Of a DNA stretch of 41,375 nucleotides, positions 7,758 through 15,440 are shown one piece after another. Made by a program: the position numbers and the translations under genes. The notes beneath the pieces were generated by a model. The model saw nothing but the letters and a program-made list of their open reading frames with translations. It was not told where the DNA came from and did no database searches. Each line of letters starts with the position of its first letter. Within the stretch, counting starts at the first letter, position 1. Source of the DNA: Labilithrix sp. (GTDB lineage Bacteria > Myxococcota > Polyangia > Polyangiales > Polyangiaceae); the NCBI GenBank assembly GCA_028287035.1, contig JAQBQL010000162.1, forward strand, positions 1-41,375, given 5' to 3'.

Positions 7758-9200
7758 TCAGTGAAGATACGGATTGGGCGGTGCCTTGCGCGGGACCACG
7801 GCGGGCGGGCGACGCGCCGGGCCGCTCGCGCGCGGAGGACGCGTCGGCGCGGTCACCGTCGCAGACGTGATCGGCTCGGCGGTGGCGGGCGCAGACGCGG
7901 TGGATGTGGGCGCGGGTGGCTCCGGCTCGGCGAGCGCAGGCGCGCTCGTCCCGGAGCCGCCGGTGAGCTCGGCGCTCGACGTGTCTCGTCCCGTACGCCG
8001 GAGGCTCCCCAGGCCCGCGATGCCCACCGCGACGAGCAGGGCGAGGGCGAGCGCCGGCCACCACGGCGAGCGGCGACGCTCCGGGGTCACCGACGAGGAC
8101 GCCAGGGGATCCTGCGCCAGACCAGCGAGCTGCGCTCCGGGCGGAGGATGTCCGAGCGCGGACGCGCCGCCGGCCGGAAGACCCTGCGTACGCGTCGGGT
8201 CCTCGCGTCCGCGCGCGACGGGCTCGCGGCCGGCCGGTGCGCGCGTCGTCGACCCATGCCGGCGCGCGGTCAGCTCCTCGCCCATCACGCGCGTCACGAG
8301 CTCACCGACCTCGCGCGGCGTGCCCACGAGATCGGCGGCGCGGGCCGCGCTCTCGAGCGCCTCGGCGAGGTCGCCGACGCTCGCGAAGCGGTCCGCTCGA
8401 GACCGCGCGAGGGCGCGCGCCAGCACCGGATCGAGCGCGCCGAGCAGCGGATCGATGCCCGCGAGGGGCGGCACGTTCGCGAGCACCACGCGCTTCATCG
8501 ACTCGAGATCGGTGGGGCCGCGGAAGAGGCGGCGGGTGGCGAGCGCCTCCCAGACGACGACCCCGAAGGAGAACTGATCGCTCCCCGCGTCGACGCGCTG
8601 GCTCTCCACGTACTCGGGCGCCATGTACGCGATCTTTCCCTTGAGCTCGCCGGTCGCGGTGTGGTCGCGGCCGTCCTCGAGCGCCTTCGCGATCCCGAAA
8701 TCGGTGAGCCGCGCGATGCCGTCGACGCCCACGAGGACGTTGCTGGGCGACACGTCGCGGTGGATGACCGGCGCCGGCGCGCCGTCGGGGCCCAGCGCGC
8801 GATGGGCGGCGTCGAGCCCGGCGGCGATGTCGAGCGCGATACGCACCACGACGCGGGCTCGCTCGCGCGCGCTCGCGAGGACCGGATCGCCGCCGTGCCC
8901 CAGCAGCTCGGCGAGGGACCCGCCGTCGACGTAGTCGAGCACCAGCGCGAGCTCACCCGGCTGCTCCTCGAGCACGTCGAGCACACGCACCACGTTCGGG
9001 TGCTGCAGATGGGCCGCGAGCTCCGCCTCGCGCTTCAGCGTGGCGCCGGCCTCGCCGCGCAGGTGCGGGTGCGCACGCTTGATCGCGACGAGGCGCTGGA
9101 ACCCGGCGGCGCCGCGCGCCCGGGCCACGAAGACCGTCGCCATGCCGCCGCGGCCGATCTCGCCGAGCGTCTCGTACTTCTGCTCGGTGGGCGTGCTCAC
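7758..9200 (-). CDS. Transmembrane serine/threonine protein kinase (Hanks type)
   Basis: A 480-residue eukaryotic-like kinase. The catalytic domain covers roughly 9-275: glycine loop GRGGMATV (17-23), VAIK with Lys41, HRDVSPSN (147-154, the myxobacterial variant of HRDxKxxN), DFGIAK (167-172) and MAPEYV. A Pro/Ala/Arg-rich linker leads to one transmembrane helix (WWPALALALLVAVGIAGLG, about 380-400) and a Ser/Thr/Ala/Pro-rich tail of about 80 residues that would lie outside the cytoplasm. All catalytic residues are intact, so an active kinase is expected. The GTG start at 9200 overlaps the stop of the upstream gene (GTGA), implying translational coupling. The operon starts with an FHA/sigma-54 activator whose FHA domain could read the kinase's phosphothreonine; this link is inferred. 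Confidence 0.93.
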   Translation of the reverse strand: MSTPTEQKYETLGEIGRGGMATVFVARARGAAGFQRLVAIKRAHPHLRGEAGATLKREAELAAHLQHPNVVRVLDVLEEQPGELALVLDYVDGGSLAELLGHGGDPVLASARERARVVVRIALDIAAGLDAAHRALGPDGAPAPVIHRDVSPSNVLVGVDGIARLTDFGIAKALEDGRDHTATGELKGKIAYMAPEYVESQRVDAGSDQFSFGVVVWEALATRRLFRGPTDLESMKRVVLANVPPLAGIDPLLGALDPVLARALARSRADRFASVGDLAEALESAARAADLVGTPREVGELVTRVMGEELTARRHGSTTRAPAGREPVARGREDPTRTQGLPAGGASALGHPPPGAQLAGLAQDPLASSSVTPERRRSPWWPALALALLVAVGIAGLGSLRRTGRDTSSAELTGGSGTSAPALAEPEPPAPTSTASAPATAEPITSATVTAPTRPPRASGPARRPPAVVPRKAPPNPYLH

Positions 9201-10030
9201 CAGTACGTCCCGACGCCGATCGCCAGCGTTCCGGCCGCGAGCACCCCGGACACCACCCACGCGCCGCGCGCGCGGTCCTGGGCGGCGTCACCGGCCCGTG
9301 CCGTCGCCGCGGAGGGGCGCGTGACGAAGTCGTCGTGACGATCGATCACGACCGCGGTCAGGATGCCGGCGACGGTGACCGCGGCCGTCGTCGCGGCGAC
9401 GCCGATCCAGAAGGGCACCGCCGACGTGGCGTGCGGCCCGGCGGTCTCCCCGGTGAGAGAGGCGGTGCTGGCCGGCGCGGGCCGCGGCGCCTCCTCCTCG
9501 AGAACGGGCGGCGCGACTGTGACGCGCGCGCCAGCCGCCACGTCGGCACGCTGGACGACCGGCGGGCGGTCGCCCACCACGAGGCGCACCTCGTGGACAC
9601 CTGCGGTGACCCAGAGATCCTGCCCGGGCTCCGCGCGCACGCCGTCGACCGAGGCCTCGCACGGCGCGGGGCAGGTGGGCTTCACGCGTCCGAGGATGCG
9701 CTCGTACCTGGCGCGCAGCTTGCGGGCGAGGTCGGCGTGCGCCGGGTCGCTCCCGCCGTTCCGCCGCTCGTCGCGCTCGACCAGGTTCATCCCGAGCGCC
9801 GGCTCGGGCGCGAGCCATGCGGCCACCAGCGCGAGCTGCAGCACACGCGGGTTCGGCGCGTGCTCGTCGGCGAGCGCGAACCGTCGTGCGGCGGTCGCAT
9901 AGTCGCGCCGATCGTAGGCCGCCGCGCCCGCGTCGTACTCGGCGCGCGCGTCGGCGGTCTCGTCGGCGCGGGCGGTGCCGGTGAGCAGCAGCGGCAACAG
10001 CACCGCGAGGAGGCCCGCGCCCCGCTTCAT
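9197..10030 (-). CDS. TPR/PEGA-like exported membrane protein, middle gene of the kinase operon
   Basis: A 277-residue protein with a signal peptide (cleavage near ARA-DE, residue 22). Residues 25-75 look like one or two TPR-type helical hairpins (AEYDAGAAAYDRRDYATAAR). Residues about 125-185 resemble a PEGA-type small beta domain (CPAPCEASVDGV, then GVHEVRLVVGD), with a Cys pair that may form a disulfide. Two hydrophobic helices follow (FWIGVAATTAAVTVAGILTA and GVLAAGTLAIGVGTYW). This TPR + PEGA + transmembrane layout commonly accompanies myxobacterial Ser/Thr kinases; no enzymatic role is apparent. The start codon overlaps the upstream activator's stop (ATGA at 10027-10030) and its stop overlaps the kinase start (GTGA), so the three proteins are probably made in linked amounts. 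A sensor or accessory function is inferred from position. Confidence 0.75.
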   Translation of the reverse strand: MKRGAGLLAVLLPLLLTGTARADETADARAEYDAGAAAYDRRDYATAARRFALADEHAPNPRVLQLALVAAWLAPEPALGMNLVERDERRNGGSDPAHADLARKLRARYERILGRVKPTCPAPCEASVDGVRAEPGQDLWVTAGVHEVRLVVGDRPPVVQRADVAAGARVTVAPPVLEEEAPRPAPASTASLTGETAGPHATSAVPFWIGVAATTAAVTVAGILTAVVIDRHDDFVTRPSAATARAGDAAQDRARGAWVVSGVLAAGTLAIGVGTYW

Positions 10031-11367
10031 CCCCGGCGTCCGAGCTTCGCCAGCAGGCGCCCGAAGTACGTGCGGTCGAGGCCCGCGAGCTTGGCGGCGG
10101 CGGTCTGGTTGCCGCCGGTCTCCTTGAGGACGCGCTCCACGTACACGGACGTGAAGCGCTCCGCGAGCGCCTCACGCTGCTCGAGGAACGGCATGTCGAG
10201 GCGTACCGCGGTCGCGAGCGCCTGATCGAGCGCAGGGGAGATCGAGACCGGACCGCTGCCGCGATCGCTCGCGGGACCGAGGTCGAGCTCGCCGAGCGCC
10301 ACGTACGCGCGCACCGCGTTGCGGAGCTCGCGCACGTTCCCGCGGTACGGCTGCTGCGCGAGGGCCGCGAGCACGTCGGCGGGGAGGCCCGCGCTGCCCT
10401 CCTGCCTCGCGAAGGCGTCGGCGAGCAGCGGGATGTCCTCGGCGCGCTCGCGCAGGGCAGGCACGCGCACGGTCAGCGCCGAGAGCCGGTAGTAGAGATC
10501 CTCGCGGAAGCGACCGGCGCGAACCTCGGCCTGCAGATCCCGGTTGGTGGCGGCGAGCACGCGCACCTTCACGCGGCGCGGCGTGTCCTCCCCGAGCGCG
10601 GTGACCTCGCCCGACTCGAGCGCCCGGAGGAGCGCCGGCTGCATGTCGATGGGCAGCTCGCCGATCTCGTCGAGCAGCAGCGTTCCTCCGTCGGCGGCGC
10701 CGAACGCGCCCCGGCGGACGTCGGTGGCGCCCGTGAACGCGCCCTTGCGATGGCCGAAGAGCGTGCTCTCGAGCAGCTCGCGCGCGAGGCCTCCGCAGTT
10801 CATGGCCACGAACGGCCCTTCGGCGACGCGGGACCCCTCGTGCAGCGCGCGCGCGACGAGCTCCTTGCCGGAGCCGGTCTCGCCGAGCAGCAGCACCGGC
10901 AGGAGCGAGCCGTCGAGGCGCGCGATCTTCCCGAAGAGCGCCTGCATCGAGGGCGCGGCGCCGATCATCCCGCGGAAGCCCGACGCCTTGATCGGCTCGT
11001 CGCTCAGGCTCGCGCCGGCAGCGACGTCGACGACCAGCGTCGATCCGCCCACCGAGAGGACGGCGCCCGGCGAGAGGATCATGCGCTGGACGCGCTGGCC
11101 GAGATAGAACGTACCGTTGCGGCTCGCCAGATCGCGGACGAGCACGCCCTCGGGGACGAGCTCGAGCTCGAGGTGGCGCCGCGAGACGGCATCGTCGTCG
11201 ATGACGATGTCACACGCGCCGGAGGCCCCGACGCTCGCCGTGCCGTCGGTCAGGGGGTAGGACGTCGTCGCGCCGCCGCGCGACACCTTCACGACGAGCG
11301 GAAGGGGCGGGACCAGCAGGCCGCGGGCGGCGACCGTTCGCGTCTTGTGGCTCGCGCTCTCGGGCAC
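10027..11367 (-). CDS. FHA-domain sigma-54-dependent transcriptional activator
   Basis: A 446-residue enhancer-binding protein that would bind upstream DNA and use ATP to open sigma-54 promoters. The N-terminal sensor is an FHA phosphopeptide-binding domain (about 24-115: SRRHLELEL, LASRNGTFYLGQ). The AAA+ domain has Walker A GETGSGKE (162-169), the sigma-54 contact loop GAFTGA (209-214), Walker B LLLDEIGE (230-237) and the arginine-finger region. A Fis-type helix-turn-helix occupies about 404-443 (ETGGNQTAAAKLAGLDRTYF). All functional motifs are intact. FHA in place of a response-regulator receiver implies control by Ser/Thr phosphorylation, and a Ser/Thr kinase gene lies two genes downstream in the same overlapping operon. 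The GTG at 11367 is preceded at 6 nt by TAGAGT, consistent with a leaderless mRNA. It diverges from a lipoprotein gene by 69 nt. Confidence 0.95.
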   Translation of the reverse strand: MPESASHKTRTVAARGLLVPPLPLVVKVSRGGATTSYPLTDGTASVGASGACDIVIDDDAVSRRHLELELVPEGVLVRDLASRNGTFYLGQRVQRMILSPGAVLSVGGSTLVVDVAAGASLSDEPIKASGFRGMIGAAPSMQALFGKIARLDGSLLPVLLLGETGSGKELVARALHEGSRVAEGPFVAMNCGGLARELLESTLFGHRKGAFTGATDVRRGAFGAADGGTLLLDEIGELPIDMQPALLRALESGEVTALGEDTPRRVKVRVLAATNRDLQAEVRAGRFREDLYYRLSALTVRVPALRERAEDIPLLADAFARQEGSAGLPADVLAALAQQPYRGNVRELRNAVRAYVALGELDLGPASDRGSGPVSISPALDQALATAVRLDMPFLEQREALAERFTSVYVERVLKETGGNQTAAAKLAGLDRTYFGRLLAKLGRRG

Positions 11368-11373
11368 CCCACC

Positions 11374-11379
11374 ACTCTA
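11374..11379 (-). promoter_or_regulatory. Candidate -10 element TAGAGT, leaderless start of the kinase operon
   Basis: On the minus strand TAGAGT is followed by 6 nt and the GTG at 11367. The spacer GGTGGG could also act as a weak ribosome-binding sequence, so the leaderless reading is not certain. Confidence 0.45.
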
Positions 11380-11436
11380 TCATCCGCGGCGCTTGTCCTT
11401 GCGACCCGTGGCGATGTCTTCCACGATGGCGGGCGG

Positions 11437-11880
11437 ATGGGACCCCGACTTGCGCAAGTCGCGCGTCTCGCACTCATGGCCGGCGCCGGCGGGTGCTTCG
11501 ACTTCACGTACGAGCCTTCCGACGCAGGGCCCGCGAGCGACGCACCAACCTCGGCCGGCTGCCCGGCGGGCGCCGCGGTGTGCGGCGGCGCAGGCGCGTC
11601 CGGCGACCCGGCCATCCTCTACCGCTGCGCGGGCGACGGCGGCGCGTCCCTCGTCGCGAAGTGCGCGAGCGGGTGCATCCCGGCCGGGGAGGGCGCGCGC
11701 TGCGGGATCCCGGCGACGCCGTGCGTCGTCAGCGGCCTCTACTGCGGCGGTGACAAGCTCGACGGCGATCCCGCGGTGCTCTATCGCTGCGGAACCGGGG
11801 GCACGGCGGTCGAGAAGGAGCGCTGCGCGAAGGGCTGCCAGGTCGCGAAGGGCGGCACCGACGACGATTGCGTGCGGTGA
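11437..11880 (+). CDS. Small lipoprotein with two tandem Cys-rich repeats
   Basis: A 147-residue product, unassigned to a known family. The first 20 residues form a short signal ending in a lipobox-like AGGC (Cys20). After a linker come two related units of about 45 residues: one beginning CPAGAAVCGG, the other PCVVSGLYCGG. Both share GDPA(I/V)LYRC, then an acidic/hydrophobic stretch, then KCASGC or RCAKGC and a closing Cys. Each has about six cysteines in matching positions, so an internal duplication with disulfide-bonded modules is likely. Expected location is the outer surface or periplasm. The ATG at 11437 is the only start giving a signal sequence, but a 16-bp palindrome covers codons 4-9, which would be odd if the start is right. 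It ends 18 nt before elaA. Confidence 0.68.
   Translation: MGPRLAQVARLALMAGAGGCFDFTYEPSDAGPASDAPTSAGCPAGAAVCGGAGASGDPAILYRCAGDGGASLVAKCASGCIPAGEGARCGIPATPCVVSGLYCGGDKLDGDPAVLYRCGTGGTAVEKERCAKGCQVAKGGTDDDCVR
11446..11461. promoter_or_regulatory. 16-bp perfect palindrome CGACTTGCGCAAGTCG
   Basis: A perfect palindrome centred on TTGCGCAA, 79 nt upstream of the sigma-54 activator start and inside the first codons of the divergent lipoprotein gene. Its length and position suggest a dimeric regulator site. The core is shared with sites at 3144 and 31715. Confidence 0.35.
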
Positions 11881-11886
11881 CCCGGG

Positions 11887-11892
11887 TAGACT
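11887..11892 (+). promoter_or_regulatory. Candidate -10 element TAGACT, leaderless start of elaA
   Basis: TAGACT, then exactly 6 nt, then the ATG at 11899. No Shine-Dalgarno is present in the 18-nt gap after the lipoprotein stop. Confidence 0.4.
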
Positions 11893-11898
11893 CGGGCC

Positions 11899-12345
11899 AT
11901 GACGGACGACCTCCTCTGGTGGAGCAAACCCTTCGACGCGCTCACCGCCCGCGAGCTCTACGCCATCAGCGTCCTTCGCCAGCGGGTGTTCGTCGTCGAG
12001 CAGACCTGCGTGTACCTCGACGCCGACGGGCTCGACCTCGCCTCGCGCCACGTGTGGGCGGCGACGCCTTCCGGGGAGGTCCACGGTTACCTCCGCATCG
12101 TCCCGGCCGGCGTTCGGTTCGCGGAGACGAGCATCGGCCGCGTCGTCACCGCCCCCGAGGTCCGCGGCACCGGGCTCGGGAAGAAGCTGATGAAGCGAGG
12201 CCTCGCCGAGATCGGGCCGGAGGACGTCCGCATCAGCGCCCAGGCGCACCTCGTCGCCTTCTACGGAGAGCTTGGCTTCGCGAGCGCCTCGGAGCCGTAC
12301 GACGAGGATGGAATTTCCCACGTCGAGATGCTCCGCCGCGCGTGA
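11899..12345 (+). CDS. elaA: GNAT acetyltransferase, ElaA family
   Basis: A 148-residue GNAT-fold N-acetyltransferase matching the ElaA family nearly end to end: ELYAISVLRQRVFVVEQTC, YLDADGLDL, GYLRIVPAG, the acetyl-CoA P-loop region IGRVVTAPEVRGTGLGKKLM (Q/RxxGxG/A as RGTGLG), AQAHLVAFYGELGF, and EPYDEDGISHVEM at the C-terminus. It is a soluble enzyme using acetyl-CoA; the physiological substrate of ElaA proteins is not well defined. The length equals that of the family. The gene is only 18 nt downstream of the Cys-repeat lipoprotein gene yet carries its own -10-like sequence. Confidence 0.93.
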   Translation: MTDDLLWWSKPFDALTARELYAISVLRQRVFVVEQTCVYLDADGLDLASRHVWAATPSGEVHGYLRIVPAGVRFAETSIGRVVTAPEVRGTGLGKKLMKRGLAEIGPEDVRISAQAHLVAFYGELGFASASEPYDEDGISHVEMLRRA

Positions 12346-12364
12346 CCCTCGGATTCGGGGCGCG

Positions 12365-12390
12365 CCGGTGGTGAACGCGTGGACCACCGG
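12365..12390. terminator. 8-bp inverted repeat downstream of elaA
   Basis: CCGGTGGT and ACCACCGG flank a 10-nt loop, 20 nt after the elaA stop. The stem is GC-rich but no T-run follows, so an intrinsic terminator or an operator are both possible. Confidence 0.3.
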
Positions 12391-12521
12391 GCGCCGGCGC
12401 GAGGCGTGGATCGCGGACGGGCGGTGACGCGGATCGAGGAGGCCCCGGTCGCCGTTTCACCAGCCGGAGCGGTCCGCGGGAAATCGCGTTCGGCGCGCCC
12501 CGATGTGCGTGCGCACGCTAC

Positions 12522-13223
12522 TTGCGAACACCTCTGTTCGTGCGAGCCATCCTGCCTGTTCTCCTCGGTCTGGGCCTCACCGCCCTCGGTTGTGCAAGCG
12601 ATCCCGGCGACGAAGCCGTCGGCGATCAGGACGACGCCCTCGGAACTGCGCCTTCTGCCGAGAGCGTCCTCTCGGACATCCGGGACGGCGCGCTCTCCCA
12701 CGGCATCAAGAAGGGCTGGCTCATCGCCGGCGTCGCCAAGGTCGAGACCGAGCTGCATCACTGCCGCCCGGCCCGGCAGTTCTGCGCCGGCCCGGCGTCG
12801 AGTGACTGCGGAGGCGGACCGGTGCTCGCGGGCGGCGCCGATGGCACCTGCCGTCAGGGCGGCCTCGGGCTCTTCCAGCTCGACGAGGTCACGCAGACCG
12901 CGACGGTCAACGCGTACAAGGCGCGCGGCATCGACGTCCTCACCGTCGAGGGCAACGTCGAGGCGGGCATCTACCTCCTGCTCGAGAAGATGCAGCTGAA
13001 CGGCTGCCTCTCCGGCATCTCGAGCGAGGCCGAGGCGGTCGCCTGGCTGAACGACGTCGCGCTCGGCGGCAGCGACTACGGCGAGTACACGGGCATGCTC
13101 GCGCACTGTTACAACGGCTGGGACGTGGGCCAGCCCGGGTGGCGCAAGCAGAAGGCCAAGTACGACGCCGGCATCCGCGACGTGCTCGAGCTCCACGGCG
13201 CGAGCTGGTGGGCGAACCGTTAG
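12522..13223 (+). CDS. Lysozyme-like (lytic transglycosylase-type) lipoprotein
   Basis: A protein of about 233 residues with a lipoprotein signal (LLGLGLTALGC, Cys24) and an acidic linker. The rest resembles lysozyme-superfamily/SLT domains: GWLIAGVAKVETELHHC, where the Glu of VETE is in the expected catalytic position, then a Cys-containing insertion, GGLGLFQLDE (equivalent to the GLxQ motif), and NVEAGIYLLLEKM and AHCYNGWDVG later. It would be expected to cut glycan strands of peptidoglycan from a membrane anchor; catalysis is inferred from motif placement. The start is uncertain: TTG at 12522 or GTG at 12540, and neither has a Shine-Dalgarno. The 176-nt gap upstream holds one inverted repeat and otherwise nothing recognisable. 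Confidence 0.7.
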   Translation: MRTPLFVRAILPVLLGLGLTALGCASDPGDEAVGDQDDALGTAPSAESVLSDIRDGALSHGIKKGWLIAGVAKVETELHHCRPARQFCAGPASSDCGGGPVLAGGADGTCRQGGLGLFQLDEVTQTATVNAYKARGIDVLTVEGNVEAGIYLLLEKMQLNGCLSGISSEAEAVAWLNDVALGGSDYGEYTGMLAHCYNGWDVGQPGWRKQKAKYDAGIRDVLELHGASWWANR

Positions 13224-13248
13224 CACCGGGCGTAGGATGCAAGGCGCC

Positions 13249-14745
13249 ATGAGCGCCTACCGCGAGCTCTTCGAACGCTTCGACCGTCACTATCTCCTCC
13301 GCAGCTCGGCGGACCTGCTCGAGTGGGACGCGCAGACCGTGATGCCGGAGGGCGGCGGAGACCTGCGCGGCGCGCAGCTCGGCGTGCTCCGGCTGCTCGC
13401 GCACGAGGCGATCAGCGCGCCCGACATGCGCGATCGGCTCTCCGCCGCGGAGGCGACTCCGCCCGAGGACCCGTGGGAGCGCGCCAACCTCGCCGCCATG
13501 CGACGGGCGTGGGTGCATGCCGCGGCGGTCCCGGCCGATCTCGTCGAGGCCCGCACGCGCGCGACCTCCGCCTGCGAGCTCGCCTGGCGCGCCGCGCGCC
13601 GCGCCGACGACTTCGCGAGCCTCCTGCCGCGCCTGACCGAGGTGGTGAACCTCACGCGTCAGGTCGGCCAGGCGAAGGCGTCGATGATGGGTCTCACCGT
13701 CTACGACGCGCTCGCCGACGAGTACGAGCCCGGCGCGCGCGAGGCGATCCTGACGCCGCTCTTCGCGCAGCTCGAACGCGCGCTGCCGCCCCTCGTCGAC
13801 CGCATCGTCGAGCGTCAGGCGAGGGCCGGCGCCGCCCCCGCGCTCGGCGGACCGTTCCCCGTCGAGCGGCAGGCGAAGCTCGGTCGCCATCTCGCGGAGC
13901 GCATGGGATTCGACTTCACGAAGGGCCGGCTCGACGTGAGCGTTCATCCGTTCTGCGGCGGCGCCGCCGAGGACGTGCGCATGACGACGCGCTACGACGA
14001 GAGCGATTTCCTCTCGAGCGTCATGGGCGTCGTGCACGAGACCGGGCACGCGCTCTACGAGATGGGCCTGCCGCGGGCCTGGGTCCGCCAGCCGGTCGGC
14101 CAGGCGCCGGGCATGGGCCTCCACGAGAGCCAGTCGCTCCTCATGGAGATGCAGGCGGCCCGCACCCCCGAGTTCCTCGGCTACCTCGCGGAGGCCGCGT
14201 CCCGCGAGCTCGGCCTGGCGCCCGGGGCGCTCTCGCGGGAGGCGCTGCTGCGCCATGCCTCGAAGGTCGAGCGCACGCTGATCCGCACCGAGTCCGACGA
14301 GGCGACCTACCCGCTGCACATCATCGTTCGCTACGGCATCGAGCGCGCGCTCGTCTCCGGTGATCTCCCGGTCGCCGATCTGCCGCTCGCCTTCCGCGAC
14401 GCGATGGAGCGCGTCGTCGGGGTGAGGCCGCCCGGCGATCGCGACGGCTGCCTGCAGGACGTGCACTGGCCGTCCGGCGCCTTCGGCTACTTCCCGAGCT
14501 ACACCATCGGCGCGATCGCCGCGGCGCAGCTCTTCGCGAAGGCCCTCGAGACGAACCCGGCCATCCCCGGCGAGCTGTCGCGCGGCGAGCTCACCGGTCT
14601 CCGCGCATTCGCGCGGACGAACGTGCACGAGCAGGGCGCCCGCTACGACACGAACGGCGTGCTCGAGCGGGCGACCGGCCGCGGTCTCGACGTGGAGGTG
14701 CTCCTCGCGCACCTCCGCCGCCGGTACCTCGGCGAAGCCTCCTGA
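13249..14745 (+). CDS. M32-family metallocarboxypeptidase (Taq type)
   Basis: A 498-residue cytoplasmic zinc carboxypeptidase of family M32, releasing C-terminal residues from peptides. All family signatures are present: SVHPFCGG, EDVRMTTRYDE (DxRxT region), the zinc motif HETGH at 263-267, HESQSLLMEMQ (HES, third zinc ligand region), the substrate-binding HIIVRYGIE, LQDVHWPSGAFGYFPSYTIG, and the C-terminal NVHEQGARYD. Length matches the usual ~500 residues. The ATG at 13249 is preferred over one at 13237 (four residues longer) because family members start directly with the AYxELxE helix. A TAGGAT hexamer lies 10 nt ahead. The stop codon abuts the stop of the convergent lipoprotein gene. Confidence 0.96.
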   Translation: MSAYRELFERFDRHYLLRSSADLLEWDAQTVMPEGGGDLRGAQLGVLRLLAHEAISAPDMRDRLSAAEATPPEDPWERANLAAMRRAWVHAAAVPADLVEARTRATSACELAWRAARRADDFASLLPRLTEVVNLTRQVGQAKASMMGLTVYDALADEYEPGAREAILTPLFAQLERALPPLVDRIVERQARAGAAPALGGPFPVERQAKLGRHLAERMGFDFTKGRLDVSVHPFCGGAAEDVRMTTRYDESDFLSSVMGVVHETGHALYEMGLPRAWVRQPVGQAPGMGLHESQSLLMEMQAARTPEFLGYLAEAASRELGLAPGALSREALLRHASKVERTLIRTESDEATYPLHIIVRYGIERALVSGDLPVADLPLAFRDAMERVVGVRPPGDRDGCLQDVHWPSGAFGYFPSYTIGAIAAAQLFAKALETNPAIPGELSRGELTGLRAFARTNVHEQGARYDTNGVLERATGRGLDVEVLLAHLRRRYLGEAS

Positions 14746-15318
14746 TCAGTTCCCGCATCCGATCGCGGAGACGGCCGCCTCGAAGCAGTCGCGGACCTCG
14801 CCGCAACTGTCGTCGAGGCACGTCTCGAGCTTCGTCACCACCGCGTCCGGGAACAGCGCGACCGTGCTCGCGCAGTAGTCGTCGCTGAAGCTGCCGCCGC
14901 CCGCGCTGTCACACGCCTGCTTCTTCGCGGTGCACGCCGACATGTAGCGGGCCGGCACGGGCGCGCTCGCATACGGCGCGGCGGCATCCGCGAAGCAGTG
15001 GTCGTCGCCCGCGTCGCAGGCGCGGCCGACGAGGCACGCCTCGAGCCCGCTCGCGACGCCGGGCCGGAGCTTCGTCTCGTAACAGACCGCGCGCGCGTTG
15101 CAGGAGCCGTCCGGCGCGTCCCCGCACTTCGCCGCGCGCGCGTCGTCCTGCGCGCAATAGCCGGACGTGCTCGTGGCGCCGCCGTCGCTCGTCGTGACGG
15201 CGCCGTCACCGGACGTGACGCCACCGTCACCGGTACCGACGCCCGTGGTGCTGCCCGAGCATGCTGCGAGCGTCACCACCGCGAGGAACGACGCCGCGAG
15301 CAAGGAAGAGAATTTCAT
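14746..15318 (-). CDS. Putative Cys-rich lipoprotein of unknown function
   Basis: A 190-residue predicted lipoprotein without a recognised domain. The signal ends in LAAC (Cys20). Residues 21-55 are a Gly/Thr/Ser/Asp linker partly built from short repeats (TSGDGAVTTSDGGATS). The C-terminal part contains about a dozen cysteines in pairs (SCNARAVC, CLVGRACDAGDDHC, CLDDSCGEVRDC), probably forming disulfides outside the cytoplasm. The repeated spacing (Cys-x5-6-Cys) suggests a short helical-hairpin repeat. The start used is the ATG at 15318, which gives a proper lipoprotein signal; an in-frame upstream start at 15342 would only extend it. Its stop directly abuts the M32 gene stop, the two forming TGATCA with no intergenic base. 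Confidence 0.75.
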   Translation of the reverse strand: MKFSSLLAASFLAVVTLAACSGSTTGVGTGDGGVTSGDGAVTTSDGGATSTSGYCAQDDARAAKCGDAPDGSCNARAVCYETKLRPGVASGLEACLVGRACDAGDDHCFADAAAPYASAPVPARYMSACTAKKQACDSAGGGSFSDDYCASTVALFPDAVVTKLETCLDDSCGEVRDCFEAAVSAIGCGN

Positions 15319-15406
15319 GATCGGCGCGATAGCACCGGTCATGCCACCCGCGATTCAGCGAGCGAAACGGCCGGTCTCCGGCGCGCGAGCACGACACCAC
15401 GGCCCA

Positions 15407-15425
15407 CCCGCGTGTGAACCGCGGG
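15407..15425 (-). terminator. Hairpin downstream of the ferredoxin-NADP reductase gene
   Basis: A 6-bp inverted repeat (CCCGCG/CGCGGG, 7-nt loop) 16-34 nt beyond the stop at 15441. No T-run follows. A weak terminator candidate. Confidence 0.3.
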
Positions 15426-15440
15426 CGACGGGCGAGCGCG

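Noticed and set aside
8237..9324. Plus-strand frames opposite the kinase
   Set aside because: Shadow translations of the kinase catalytic domain; no start context or recognisable domain.
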